Source: Streptomyces deccanensis
GTDB lineage: Bacteria; Actinomycetota; Actinomycetes; Streptomycetales; Streptomycetaceae
DNA length: 64,000 nt
Direction: 5' to 3'
Assembly (NCBI RefSeq): GCF_022385335.1
Contig: NZ_CP092431.1
Coordinates: forward strand, 2,790,001-2,854,000
Positions 18,615 to 27,186 of this stretch are shown here, in pieces (the stretch's first letter is position 1; each line of letters opens with the position of its first letter). The notes beneath the pieces are model-generated. The model saw nothing but the letters and a program-made list of their open reading frames with translations. It was not told where the DNA came from and did no database searches. The translations under genes and the position numbers were made by a program.

Positions 18615-19850
18615 GTGGCTCAGACGGACATGACGGGCTCTCGACGGCTCCCGTGCGGGCTGCTCGCCCTCTGGGGCGCGACCCGGCTGCTCCTGCTGCT
18701 GTTCGTCTTCAAGGTGTTCGTGTTCCCGGGGCCGGACGTCACCGGCGACGTCTCGGTGATCTACCACGGCTGGTACGGGACGCTGCGTGGGGGAACGTAT
18801 CCCCTGCACGACGTCACCTGGCAGTACCCGCCCGCCGCGGCCCTCGCGATCCTCTCCCCCGCGCTGCTGCCCTTCCTGGACTACGCGTCGGCGTTCTTCG
18901 TCCTCGCCCTCCTCGCCGACCTGGTCGTCCTCGCCCTGCTCCTCCACGCGGGCACGCGTCCCGGTCGGACCTGGCGCGGCGCCCGGGTGTGGGTGGTGGG
19001 CCTCCCGCTGCTCGGCCCGACCGCCTACGCCCGCTACGACGTGATGGTGACGGCCGTGGCGGTCGCGGCCCTCCTGGCGGGCAGCCGCCATCCGCGCGCC
19101 ATGGGGGCGCTGACGGCCTTCGCGGCCCTGCTGAAGGTGTGGCCGGCCCTGCTGCTCCTGGGCGCGCGCCGGCGCGCCGCGTGGGCCTGGGCGGCGGGCA
19201 CCGGGCTGGTGCTGGCGGCGGGCTTCGCCCTGGCCATGCCGGGCGCCTTCGCCTTCCTGACCTTCCAGCGCGACCGGGGCACCGAGGTGGAGTCGCTGGG
19301 AGCGCTCGTGTTCCATGTGGCCCGGCAGTTCGGCTGGGACGGGGAGGTGCTGCTCAACTACGGCTCGGTGGAGTTCCTCGGCCCGTACGTCGGCGCCGTC
19401 AGCCACGCGGCGCTCGCGCTCAGCGGGGTGGCCTTCGCGTGGCTGCTGCTGTGGCGGCTGCGGGCGCGGCGGTTCGCTCCGCACACGCTCGCGGACGCGG
19501 CGTTCGTGGGGGTGCTGATGTTCACGGCCACGAGTCGGGTGATCAGCCCGCAGTACATGGTGTGGCTGGTGGGGCTGGCCGCCGTCTGTCTCTGCTTCCG
19601 GGCGAGCCGGATGGGGTTGCCGGCGGTCATGGTCCTGGTGGCGTGCTGCGTGACCGTCCTGGAGTTCCCGATCTGGTTCGGCCATGTCGTGGCGAGCGAC
19701 TGGCTGGGCGTCACGCTCCTCTTCGTCCGCAACGGCCTGCTGGTTCTGGCGGCGCTCCTCGCGGCGGTCGAGCTGTGGCGGGAGACGGTGGTGGTACGGG
19801 ACCGGCTCCCGGGGCCGGCCGAGCGGGCGAAGGAGCCGCTGGGTTTCTGA
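18615..19850 (+). CDS. GT87-like membrane glycosyltransferase
   Basis: Polytopic membrane protein of about 411 residues with around ten hydrophobic helices. An extracytoplasmic GPDVTGDVSVIYHGWY segment holds the conserved acidic residue of polyprenol-phosphate-sugar transferases, and TWQYPPAAAL resembles the WxYPP motif of GT87 alpha-mannosyltransferases (PimE relatives). The GTG at 18615 has AGGGA upstream; an earlier start at 18570 and a later ATG are possible. It is paired head-to-head with the GT4 gene. Confidence 0.85.
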   Translation: MAQTDMTGSRRLPCGLLALWGATRLLLLLFVFKVFVFPGPDVTGDVSVIYHGWYGTLRGGTYPLHDVTWQYPPAAALAILSPALLPFLDYASAFFVLALLADLVVLALLLHAGTRPGRTWRGARVWVVGLPLLGPTAYARYDVMVTAVAVAALLAGSRHPRAMGALTAFAALLKVWPALLLLGARRRAAWAWAAGTGLVLAAGFALAMPGAFAFLTFQRDRGTEVESLGALVFHVARQFGWDGEVLLNYGSVEFLGPYVGAVSHAALALSGVAFAWLLLWRLRARRFAPHTLADAAFVGVLMFTATSRVISPQYMVWLVGLAAVCLCFRASRMGLPAVMVLVACCVTVLEFPIWFGHVVASDWLGVTLLFVRNGLLVLAALLAAVELWRETVVVRDRLPGPAERAKEPLGF

Positions 19851-19851
19851 G

Positions 19852-19936
19852 AAGCAGGGGCTGCGCCCCGTGCTTTTCAGGCCCGCAGGGCCTGGTCTTT
19901 CAGGGGCGCGGGGAACTGCGCGAGAAGCCCCACCGG
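19852..19936. repeat. Intergenic repeat, compound
   Basis: Between the convergent GT87 and lipoprotein genes: a GCAGGGGCTGCGCCCC hairpin, the GGCCCGCAGGGCC element and one GGGGCGCGGGGAACTGCGCGA core, in the same module order as at 33.8 and 62.6 kb. Confidence 0.75.
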
Positions 19937-19972
19937 GCCGCAGACGACAACGCGCCCCGCCCTCCCCCACCC

Positions 19973-21244
19973 TCACCCCAGCTGACCCCGTACGTACTCC
20001 CTCCACTCCCCCGTGAACTCCTCCACCGTCGTCCCCAGCACCTCCTCCAACGCCCCCTCCACCGCCCCCTCCCGCTCCCCGTGCGCCCCCACCGCCCGGT
20101 AGAACTCGCCCAGCCGCACCTCACCCCAGCGATCGGCGATCAGACGGCACGCCAGCCACCCGGCCTCGTAGGCCCGCGCCAGCTCCCCGGAGTCGTCGGC
20201 GAAGCCGAAGTCCGCGTCGGCGGGGAGCGCCGCCGGGAGCCGCCCCTCCGCCACCGCCCGCCGCAGCTCGGGGGCCACCTCACGCGCCGCGCGGCCGGTG
20301 CCCCGGTAGCCGACCCAGTCCGCGTAGCCCTCGGAGAGCCACAGCGGGGTCGCGGCGTTGGTGTGCGCACGTGTCGCGACGTGGGTCGTCTCGTGGGTGA
20401 GGACGACCTGCTTGCCGAAGTCGCCGAGGACGGCGTACGCGTCGGGGTTGACCACGATCCGGTCCGCCGGCGCCCGCGCCGAGCCCCCCGCCTCCCCGGT
20501 GGTGACCGCCGCTATCCCCCGGTACCCGGACGCGGGCGCCCCCAGCAGCCCCGCCATCTGCTCCAGCGACTCCGGTACGACGACCACGACCCGCCGCGCC
20601 CAGTCCTCGCCCCACGCCTCCGTCACGGCGGGCACGGCCCGGTCCGCCAGCGCCGCGTACGCCCGCAGGGCGTCCGCGGACCGCCCGACCCCGAGCACGA
20701 GGCTCCGCTCCCCCCGCACCGCGACGATCCGCCCCTGCTCCCAGAGCTGTTCGGTGCCCTTCGTCGAGGGCTCGTCGGCGGCGACCCGCCACGCCCCGTC
20801 GTCGTCCCGCACGAGGGTCAGGGTCCGTACGGCGGTGACGGGCGCCGTGTCGTAGCCACGGATCCGGTAGCGCAGGGCCGCCTCGGCGGTGGCGCGGTCG
20901 CCGGAGCGGTCGAAGGAGTTGAGGTCGTACGACCAGGAGGACAGCGGCAGACCGCGGAGGTTGGCGAACTCGGCCGCCCCGGTGGCCAGTTGACCGGCGA
21001 CGAAGGAGGTCCGCGCCTCGGTGGCGCGGTAGGCCGCCCCGTCCCGTTCCAGGACCGCCGTGGCCCGCCGGTCGAGCATCCGCAGGACGTCGGCGCGGGC
21101 GGCGTCGGGGGCCGTGTCGGCGCCGCAGCCGGCGAGGAGGGTCAGGGCGAGGGCGAGGCCGCAGGGGACGCCCGCGCGTCCCGGGAGCCCGCGCCGGACC
21201 CCCGACCCGGACCGGGAACGCGTCGTGCGCCTTCGACCAGCCAC
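19973..21244 (-). CDS. Lipoprotein with HExxH metallopeptidase-like domain
   Basis: 423 residues with an extended Arg-rich n-region, a hydrophobic core and the lipobox LLAGC near residue 40, so it should be a surface lipoprotein. The C-terminal half contains VVLTHETTHVATRAH, a match to the HExxH zinc motif, and SEGYADWVGYRG, the downstream region with a third ligand typical of peptidase-MA/gluzincin-like proteins. The target is unknown. TACGAT lies 7 nt before the GTG, again suggesting a leaderless mRNA. Confidence 0.85.
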   Translation of the reverse strand: MAGRRRTTRSRSGSGVRRGLPGRAGVPCGLALALTLLAGCGADTAPDAARADVLRMLDRRATAVLERDGAAYRATEARTSFVAGQLATGAAEFANLRGLPLSSWSYDLNSFDRSGDRATAEAALRYRIRGYDTAPVTAVRTLTLVRDDDGAWRVAADEPSTKGTEQLWEQGRIVAVRGERSLVLGVGRSADALRAYAALADRAVPAVTEAWGEDWARRVVVVVPESLEQMAGLLGAPASGYRGIAAVTTGEAGGSARAPADRIVVNPDAYAVLGDFGKQVVLTHETTHVATRAHTNAATPLWLSEGYADWVGYRGTGRAAREVAPELRRAVAEGRLPAALPADADFGFADDSGELARAYEAGWLACRLIADRWGEVRLGEFYRAVGAHGEREGAVEGALEEVLGTTVEEFTGEWREYVRGQLG

Positions 21245-21299
21245 GTTCCCGATCGTACGGTGACCCGGCCCTCCTGCGGCGGCCGGGAGCCGAGGACGG

Positions 21300-22334
21300 T
21301 CAGGGGCGGGTGACCGAGGCGATCGGCATCATGCCGACGGGGTCGTAGCGGACCGGGGCGCCCGGGTAAGGGGCGTGGATGACTTGTCCGTTGCCGACGT
21401 ACATGCCGACGTGGCTGGCGTCGGGCCGGTAGGTGACCAGGTCGCCGGGCTGGGCCTGGGAGAGCGGGACCTGGGTGCCGGCGTACCGCTGGGCCTGCGA
21501 GGTACGGGGCAGTCCGACGCCGGCCTGCCCGTACGACCAGACCATGAGACCGGAGCAGTCGAAGCCGTCGGGGCCGGTGGAGCCCCAGATGTACGGCTTG
21601 CCGAGGGCGGAGCGGGCCGCGGCGACGGCGGCGGCCGCGCGGCCGTTGGGGGCGACGGCGCCGGAGGGTTCGGGCATGTCGGTACGGCCGCCCGGGGCGG
21701 TGGAGCGGGAGGCGCGGTCGTACGCGGCGCGCTCCTCGTCCGGGAGGGAGTTGAGCAGCTGCCGGGCGGCCGCGAGCTTGCCCTCGACGGTGCGCTTGTG
21801 CCGGGCGACGGCCTTGCGGCTCTTCTCCAGCTCGGTCAGCTTGGCGCCGGCCTCCGCTCGGTTCTGGTTCAGGTCGCGCATGGCCTGCTGGAGGTCGTGG
21901 AGTTCGCCCGCCTGCTGGGCGCTGATGCGGTCCAGGGCGGACGCCCGGTCGAGGTAGTCGTCGGGGTTCTCCGAGAACAGCAGGGCGATCGACGGGTCGA
22001 GGGCGCCGGAGCGGTACTGGGCGCCGGCGAGCGAACCCAGGGACTCCCGCATGGTGTTGATGCGGTCCTGCTGCCGGGCGATCGAGTCCTGTGCGGTGCC
22101 GACCTGCTCGCGCAACTCGTCGGCGCGCTCGTCGGCCTTGTTGTACGCCTCGGTGGCTTTCTCGGCCTCCTCGTACAACCGGTCCACCTCGGCGCGGGTG
22201 TTGTCGTGCGGCGCGGCGGCGGCCTGCTGGACGGGGATGGCGCCGAGGGCGGCGGCAGCGGCGGACAGCACACCGAGGGCGGCGGCCGCGCCCCGGTCGA
22301 ACCCGGACGGTACAAGGCGACTGTGGGACACCAC
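21300..22334 (-). CDS. NlpC/P60 peptidoglycan endopeptidase with coiled coil (paralogue 1)
   Basis: Secreted 344-residue cell-wall hydrolase of peptidase family C40. It has an N-terminal signal ending about AAAAP, a long helical coiled-coil region (RAEVDRLYEEAEKATEAY to about residue 210), then the NlpC/P60 domain with catalytic Cys in FDCSGLMVWSY and His in ASHVGMYVGNGQ. It cleaves D-Glu-mDAP type bonds by family. The upstream GTG (first of two) has GAAGGGAG about 11 nt before it. The neighbouring gene encodes a paralogue of identical length. Confidence 0.92.
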   Translation of the reverse strand: MVSHSRLVPSGFDRGAAAALGVLSAAAAALGAIPVQQAAAAPHDNTRAEVDRLYEEAEKATEAYNKADERADELREQVGTAQDSIARQQDRINTMRESLGSLAGAQYRSGALDPSIALLFSENPDDYLDRASALDRISAQQAGELHDLQQAMRDLNQNRAEAGAKLTELEKSRKAVARHKRTVEGKLAAARQLLNSLPDEERAAYDRASRSTAPGGRTDMPEPSGAVAPNGRAAAAVAAARSALGKPYIWGSTGPDGFDCSGLMVWSYGQAGVGLPRTSQAQRYAGTQVPLSQAQPGDLVTYRPDASHVGMYVGNGQVIHAPYPGAPVRYDPVGMMPIASVTRP

Positions 22335-22409
22335 GGGAAGCCGCACTCCCTTCGACGGTGGACAGGGCACTCCCCGGGCCGGAGGACGCCCCGGGGAGGG
22401 GTGCGCTCA

Positions 22410-22470
22410 CGGCGGGTGAGGGAAGCGCGGCCGACAGTAGCCGCGCGACCGTGTCCCAGCCAAAGACCTC
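22410..22470 (-). promoter_or_regulatory. Candidate promoter of the first NlpC/P60 gene
   Basis: On the gene strand, TTGGCT and TACTGT are separated by 18 bp, about 90 bp before the coding start. The remaining 310-bp gap to the neighbouring gene holds only the terminator at 22590. Confidence 0.4.
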
Positions 22471-22589
22471 GGCGGCCACAGAGCGTGACGTCCGGCCTGG
22501 GACCCAGGTCACCAGCGGGTGAAGGGGTCAGCACGAGGTGCGGGAATTCCCCCGTTCGGGCGGCCCTGTGTCCTGATCTTGAAAGAAAA

Positions 22590-22626
22590 CAGGGCCGACC
22601 GTCACACTGGGTGACGGTCGGCCCTG
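22590..22626. terminator. Strong terminator after the second NlpC/P60 gene
   Basis: A perfect 16-bp stem (CAGGGCCGACCGTCAC and complement) with a 5-nt loop. On the minus strand it is followed by TTTTCTTTC, giving an intrinsic terminator of classical type, 18 bp after the stop. Confidence 0.9.
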
Positions 22627-22644
22627 TTTCGAGCGGGTCGGGCG

Positions 22645-23679
22645 TCAGGCGACGCGGACACCGAACTGGAAGGAACCGATGGTGCTCATCGACTCGTAAC
22701 GGACGAACTTGGTCGGGTAAGGGGCGTGCAGGACCATGCCGTTGCCGGCGTAGAGGCCGACGTGACCGAGGTCGTTGAAGAAGACCAGGTCGCCCGGCTT
22801 GAGTTCGCTGCGGCCGATCTTCGTACCGTCGTTCTGCTGGGTGTACGTGGTGCGGCTGATCGAGACACCGGCCTGGGCGTAGGCCCACTGGGTCAGCCCG
22901 GAGCAGTCGTAGGAGTTGGGGCCGACGCCACCGGAGGCATAGGGCTTGCCGACCTGGGTGTCGGCGGCTGCGAGGGCGGCTGCGCCCCAGCTGGAGGCGG
23001 GCACCTCGTTGCCGAGCTCGACGCGCTCCCCGGCGTCGCGGCTGGCACGGGTCTCCTGCTTGTCCAGGGCGGCCTTCTCCTCGGCCGTCAGGGTGTTGAG
23101 GAGCTTCTGCGCGGCGGCCAGCTTGCTCTGGACTTCCTTCTTCTTGTCGGCCAGGGTCTCGCGGGTGTCCGCGAGGTCCTCCAGCTTCTCGGTGGCCTCC
23201 TGGCGCTGCTGCGCGAGCGTGCGCTGCTTCGCCTGGATCTTCTCGAGCGCCTCGACCTGCTGGCTGGTCAGCTGGTCGAGCGTGGCGGCCTTGTCCAGGT
23301 AGTCGTCCGGGTCGGCGGAGAGGAAGAGCTGGATCGAGGAGTCGATGCCACCCGAGCGGTACTGGGCGCTGGCCGCCAGGCCTATGCCCTCACGGAGCTC
23401 GTTGAGCTCCTCCTGGCCCTTGGCGACGTTGTCCTGGATCGTGGAGATCTCTTTCTCGAGCTTCTCCTGCTTCTCCTCGGCCCCGTTGAGCTTGTCGGTG
23501 GCACGCCCGGCGTCCTCGTAGAGCTTGTGGACCTTGGCCTGGACGTCGTCCTTGCTCGGCTTCTCGCCGGGCGCGGCGTTGGCGGCCTGCGAGGTCAGGG
23601 CCACGGCAGCGGCGGCGGCGGAGCTGAGCAGGGTCACGCGCGCACGGCTCGGCTGCTTCGGTCGACGGTGGGACGCCAC
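22645..23679 (-). CDS. NlpC/P60 peptidoglycan endopeptidase with coiled coil (paralogue 2)
   Basis: 344-residue secreted C40 peptidase. A signal peptide (RARVTLLSSAAAAAVALTS, cleavage near AANAAP) precedes a Lys/Glu-rich coiled coil, then the catalytic domain with YDCSGLTQWAY and LGHVGLYAGNGM. GTG at 23679 is chosen because AAGGAG lies 10 nt upstream and because the start VASHRR aligns with VVSHSR of the paralogue. It is separated from its paralogue by its own strong terminator, so the two are transcribed independently. Confidence 0.92.
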   Translation of the reverse strand: MASHRRPKQPSRARVTLLSSAAAAAVALTSQAANAAPGEKPSKDDVQAKVHKLYEDAGRATDKLNGAEEKQEKLEKEISTIQDNVAKGQEELNELREGIGLAASAQYRSGGIDSSIQLFLSADPDDYLDKAATLDQLTSQQVEALEKIQAKQRTLAQQRQEATEKLEDLADTRETLADKKKEVQSKLAAAQKLLNTLTAEEKAALDKQETRASRDAGERVELGNEVPASSWGAAALAAADTQVGKPYASGGVGPNSYDCSGLTQWAYAQAGVSISRTTYTQQNDGTKIGRSELKPGDLVFFNDLGHVGLYAGNGMVLHAPYPTKFVRYESMSTIGSFQFGVRVA

Positions 23680-23834
23680 GGTAGGTGAACTCCTTCTTGT
23701 GAGCGACCGACCGGCGGGGACTCCGGCGACGATCACCCGTTCAGAGGTTTGAGCCCAGACCCTAGTGACCCAATGGTGATCACTTCAAATCCCCCACAGG
23801 AAAAATCCCGTCCCAGGGCGCACAATTTACACTC

Positions 23835-23900
23835 AACACACATGCGGTAGCGCTCGGTTGACGCTACGTTGCGCAACACTTCGGTCAATTCGGGCATAGC
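23835..23900 (-). promoter_or_regulatory. Candidate promoter with embedded palindrome
   Basis: On the gene strand TTGACC is followed after 16 bp by TAGCGT. The spacer contains the perfect palindrome GTTGCGCAAC. It lies about 175 bp before the NlpC/P60 start, leaving a long leader. Further down the leader are GTGATCAC and a TAGCG/CGCTA inverted repeat. Nothing matches the ydaO (c-di-AMP) aptamer known from other Streptomyces wall-hydrolase leaders by eye. Confidence 0.45.
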
Positions 23901-23938
23901 GCCTGTACGTTGCCCTTGGTGCGCACGGGGTCGAAGTG

Positions 23939-25282
23939 TCAGGAAAGGCGCTTGAGGAGCACGGCCGAGGCGACCGGGCGGGCCCCCGCCTTGGCGATCC
24001 CGTCGGCCACCTCACGGTCGGTGGAGACGACGATGACCGGCCGGCCGGGAGGTTCGGCGCGCACCAGCTGGCGGATCAACTCGTCGGCGGTGACACCCGG
24101 TTTGGAGAACAGCACCCGCACCCCGCGCGGCGGCGCGAGCAGCACCGGCGCGGCCAGCTCCGCCCCGTCGAAGACACAGGTCACCTCGGCGCCGGTCTGC
24201 GCGGCGAGCTGCGAGAGCTGGCCCAGGAGCCGGAGGCGCTGCTTCTCGAGCGGCATCTGCGGATAGCCGGTCTTGGTGACGTTGTAGCCGTCGACGACGA
24301 GATGCGCCTGCGGCAGCGCCAGCAACTGGTCCAGGATCGCCGGGTCGTTCTCCGACAGCGCGCGGGCGGCGATGTCCTTCGGGGTCATCCGGCCCGGCTC
24401 GACCGCGTCGACGGTCTCGGCGGGCCGCACGGAGACCGGCGGCAGCGCCAGCTCCCGTCTGAGGCCCTGGGCCGCGTCCAGCACGGTGTCGAGGAGCAGC
24501 CGTACCCGCATGTCCTCGACGCTGCGGCCCTCGCGGGCGGCCCGCCGGGTGGCCTCCAGGGCGGCCTCCGCCTCGCCGAGGCGGGCCTTGAGCCGCCGGG
24601 TCTCGCTCTCGGCGGCGGACACCTGGGCGTGGCTCTCGGCGCGCAGGGTCTCCATCTCGGCGTGCAGCTTGCGCAGGGCGGCCTCGCCGCGCTTGACGTC
24701 GCTGAGGGCGGCCCGGAGCTTGCGGTGCAGGGAGTCGGCGTCCTTCTTGGCCGCTTCCAGCTCCGCGCGCAGCCGTTCCGTCTCGGTCTTGGTGTGGCCG
24801 CGGGCCTCGGCGAGCTGCTCGCGCAGCCGCTCCAGCTCGGCCCGGCTCTCCTCGTCGGCGCGCTCGGCGTCCGCGCGCAGGGCCTCCTCGCCCGCGGCGG
24901 CGACCAGCTTCACCCACCCCGTGGGACGCAGGACGTAGGCCGCGGCCGCCACGTCCAGCGGATCCGCGGCCGGGGGCGGCGCGCCCGTGTCGAGGGCGCC
25001 GGCCAGCTCCGGGTGGGCCTCGCGGAACCGCTCCCCGATCCGCTGTCTGAAGAGCGTGTCGCTCTCCACGGCGGCGGCCATCGCGTTCCCGGCGAACTTC
25101 ACCCGCCGGTTCGGGGCGAACCGGGCGTACTGCCTCAGCTGGGCGGGCAGTTCGGCGACCGTCAGCCCGCCGAAGCCGTCGGAGACGATCTGCACGACGC
25201 GCTTGCGGACGCCCTCGGGCAGCGGACGGTCGAGCACCTCAGCGGCGCCGTCGCCCGGCCCCCCGCTAGAGCTCTCCACCAT
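23939..25282 (-). CDS. NYN-domain protein with central coiled coil
   Basis: 447 residues, no signal peptide. The N-terminal 130 residues form an unnamed helical domain, residues about 135-270 are a long coiled coil (AELERLREQLAEARGHTKTE onward), and the C-terminus is a YacP/NYN (PIN-like) nuclease domain: HLVVDGYNVTKTGYP, CVFDGAEL and VIVVSTDREVADG carry its acidic residues. Such proteins are thought to act on RNA. It lies 34 bp behind the zinc-ribbon gene, probably co-transcribed. Confidence 0.88.
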   Translation of the reverse strand: MVESSSGGPGDGAAEVLDRPLPEGVRKRVVQIVSDGFGGLTVAELPAQLRQYARFAPNRRVKFAGNAMAAAVESDTLFRQRIGERFREAHPELAGALDTGAPPPAADPLDVAAAAYVLRPTGWVKLVAAAGEEALRADAERADEESRAELERLREQLAEARGHTKTETERLRAELEAAKKDADSLHRKLRAALSDVKRGEAALRKLHAEMETLRAESHAQVSAAESETRRLKARLGEAEAALEATRRAAREGRSVEDMRVRLLLDTVLDAAQGLRRELALPPVSVRPAETVDAVEPGRMTPKDIAARALSENDPAILDQLLALPQAHLVVDGYNVTKTGYPQMPLEKQRLRLLGQLSQLAAQTGAEVTCVFDGAELAAPVLLAPPRGVRVLFSKPGVTADELIRQLVRAEPPGRPVIVVSTDREVADGIAKAGARPVASAVLLKRLS

Positions 25283-25316
25283 CCGTCACCCCACTGTCTG
25301 TGCGGTGCCCGCTCCC

Positions 25317-25556
25317 TCAGGAGCCGGCGCCGGGCCTGTCCACGAGTTCCACCTGGTCCACGGCGTTGCACCAGCGGCAACGGACCGACTCGATGGTCTC
25401 ACTGACCACGTTGCGCTCCTCGACCTCGGGCTTCCCGGCGAGGTCGAGGTGAACGTACTCGACGACCTTCGACGAGCGGGTCACGTCGAACCGCGTGAGG
25501 TTGCCACAGAGCGTGCAGCGCCAGCGGGTGGTGTCCGTCGGCAGGGGAACCGTCAT
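25317..25556 (-). CDS. Small zinc-ribbon protein
   Basis: 79 residues with two CxxC knuckles (WRCTLCGNLTRFD and VRCRWCNAVDQVE) that would bind one zinc ion. Between them lies a short beta-rich segment (KVVEYVHLDLAGKPEVEERN). Conserved small protein, function unknown; probably first gene of a transcript with the NYN protein. Confidence 0.85.
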   Translation of the reverse strand: MTVPLPTDTTRWRCTLCGNLTRFDVTRSSKVVEYVHLDLAGKPEVEERNVVSETIESVRCRWCNAVDQVELVDRPGAGS

Positions 25557-25754
25557 CGTGGCTGCTCTTCCTTCTTCCAGTCTCCGCGAAGCACCGGCGT
25601 CCCGGTGCGTGTGGCTCGTAACCCTACGGCCTGACCGGTCCTGGACGCCTGTTCGCCTTCGGTGGCGGCGCGGATTGCCCGCGCGGGCGGGGCCGACCGC
25701 CGTCGGCGGCGAGGCGGTCTGTGCGGGTGGGTCCCGTTACGTCATGCTCTGTTC

Positions 25755-26510
25755 ATGATCGGCAAGTGGAGCACCTCGGCCGCCCGGGCCGTACGAAACG
25801 AGTCGGCGCCGGTGACGTACGGGCTGATCGCCGTCTGCTGTGCGATCTTCCTGATCGGACCGGCGGCGGGCCTCAACCCCGTGTACGGCGCGGGTGACGA
25901 GCTGATGGCCGCGCAGCGGGCGTACTTCCGGCGCTGGGGCGTCGTCCCGGTCGAGCTGTTCCACGGCACCCCGCGCGCGGCGCTCACCCCCCTCACGGCG
26001 CTCTTCGTCCACGGCAGCTGGCTGCATCTGCTCGGCAACATGCTCTTCCTCTTCGTCTTCGGGGCGATGGCCGAGGAACGCATGGGCCATGTGGAGTTCG
26101 CCCTCTTCTACGTCGGCTGCGGCTATGTCGCGCTGGTGGCGTACGCGGCGGCGCACGCCGGGTCGCCGCAGTCGCTGGTCGGCGCGTCGGGGGCGATCTC
26201 CGCGGTCCTCGGCGCGTTCCTCTTCCTGTTCCCCCGGGCGCGGGTGACGAGCCTGCTGCCCTTCCTCTTCTTTCTTCCGTTGCGGTTCCCCGCGTGGGTG
26301 ACCCTGCCGTTCTGGGTGAGCCTGCAGTGGCTGGCCGCGGGGCGGCAGACCTCGGGGCCGGGCGTCGCCTATCTCGCGCATCTGGTGGGGTTCGGACTGG
26401 GGTTCGTCTACGCGTGGGGGCGTTACGGGCGTGGGGCTAGAGTGAAAGCGCCCGTGGATGTTCCGTCGGACGTCCCCGCTCCGGCCCCCGAGGGAGAGAA
26501 ACAGCCGTGA
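25755..26510 (+). CDS. Rhomboid-family intramembrane serine protease
   Basis: 251-residue polytopic protease with about six membrane helices. Diagnostic motifs: FVHGSWLHLLGNMLFLFVFG (HxxxN region of TM2), nucleophile Ser in LVGASGAISAVLGAFLFLF and the general-base His in AYLAHLVGFGLGF. The ATG at 25755 begins MIGKWS; no ribosome site precedes it. The stop overlaps the next gene start as GTGA. Substrates unknown. Confidence 0.92.
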   Translation: MIGKWSTSAARAVRNESAPVTYGLIAVCCAIFLIGPAAGLNPVYGAGDELMAAQRAYFRRWGVVPVELFHGTPRAALTPLTALFVHGSWLHLLGNMLFLFVFGAMAEERMGHVEFALFYVGCGYVALVAYAAAHAGSPQSLVGASGAISAVLGAFLFLFPRARVTSLLPFLFFLPLRFPAWVTLPFWVSLQWLAAGRQTSGPGVAYLAHLVGFGLGFVYAWGRYGRGARVKAPVDVPSDVPAPAPEGEKQP

Positions 26511-26788
26511 TCACCGCGATCGTGCTCATCAAGACCAGCGTGGACCGGATTCCGGAGATCGCGGAGTCGATCGCCGCACTCGAATCCGTGAGCGAGGTGT
26601 TCTCGGTGACCGGTACCTACGATCTGGTCGCCATGGTCCGGGTGAAGGCCCACGACGACCTGGCCGATGTGATCCCCGGCTCCATCAGCAAGATCCCCGG
26701 CGTGCTGGGCACGGACACGCATGTGGCGTTCCGGACGTACTCGCAGCACGACCTGGAGGCGGCGTTCGCCATCGGACTGGACGGCTGA
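26507..26788 (+). CDS. Stand-alone Lrp/AsnC ligand-binding (RAM) domain
   Basis: 93 residues corresponding only to the C-terminal effector domain of Lrp/AsnC regulators (AIVLIKTSVDRIPEIAESIA, SVTGTYDLVAMVRVK, KIPGVLGTDTHVAF). There is no helix-turn-helix, so it probably modulates a full-length Lrp partner or binds an amino acid as a small oligomer. The GTGA overlap with the rhomboid gene implies coupling of the two. Confidence 0.9.
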   Translation: MITAIVLIKTSVDRIPEIAESIAALESVSEVFSVTGTYDLVAMVRVKAHDDLADVIPGSISKIPGVLGTDTHVAFRTYSQHDLEAAFAIGLDG

Positions 26789-26805
26789 GCACCCCACGGG
26801 CCGCC

Positions 26806-26830
26806 CCAGGGCCCTGCTGAGGGGCCCTGG
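26806..26830 (+). terminator. Hairpin after the AsnC-domain gene
   Basis: A 9-bp stem (CCAGGGCCC and complement) with a 7-nt loop, 18 bp after the stop. Confidence 0.6.
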
Positions 26831-26841
26831 ATGAAGAAATC

Positions 26842-26858
26842 CTCATCTCGCCCTCATC
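26842..26858 (+). promoter_or_regulatory. CTCATC direct repeats, candidate response-regulator box
   Basis: Two exact CTCATC hexamers begin 11 bp apart, one helical turn, as expected for tandem OmpR/PhoB-type binding. They lie 35-51 bp before the first gene of the three-gene sensor operon, suggesting autoregulation by its response regulator (inference). Confidence 0.45.
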
Positions 26859-26892
26859 CGCGTCGGCGGGTCTCCTGCGCAGGATCGTCCCC

Positions 26893-27186
26893 ATGGTCTT
26901 CTCCCGCCGGATCGCGGCTCTCGCCGCCGTCGTGGCGATTCCGCTCGGGATCGCCGCGACCAGTTTCGCCCTGACCGACAGTCCCGAGGCGCCGAAGGTG
27001 CCGCCGAAGGTGGAGCTGGAGAGCGGGTCGCCGAGTCCCACACCCACGCGGCCCGAGGCGACGCCCAGTGACGAGGTCGTGTCGCGGCCTCCGGTGACCG
27101 ACAGTTCCGCGAGTGACGACGATGACGACGCCTCCGAGCAGGACGGCCGGGACGACGCCGACGACGGCCCCGGTGACGACGGCTGA
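26893..27186 (+). CDS. Small secreted acidic protein
   Basis: 97 residues: a signal peptide (SRRIAALAAVVAIPLGIAATSFA) followed by a low-complexity tail rich in Pro, Ser, Glu and Asp ending in acidic runs. Third codon positions are strongly G/C, supporting real coding. It overlaps the sensor kinase start and may be the first gene of that operon; an extracytoplasmic acidic tail could bind cations or the wall. Not a recognised family. Confidence 0.7.
   Translation: MVFSRRIAALAAVVAIPLGIAATSFALTDSPEAPKVPPKVELESGSPSPTPTRPEATPSDEVVSRPPVTDSSASDDDDDASEQDGRDDADDGPGDDG

Noticed and set aside
18401..21313. A 970-codon open frame on the plus strand
   Set aside because: It runs through the GT87 gene in another frame and across the opposite-strand lipoprotein gene, is Arg/Gly/Pro-rich and matches no family: a high-GC shadow.
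23680..23938. Possible c-di-AMP (ydaO) riboswitch before an NlpC/P60 gene
   Set aside because: Such aptamers are known before Streptomyces wall hydrolases, but none of the hallmark conserved segments could be found by eye.
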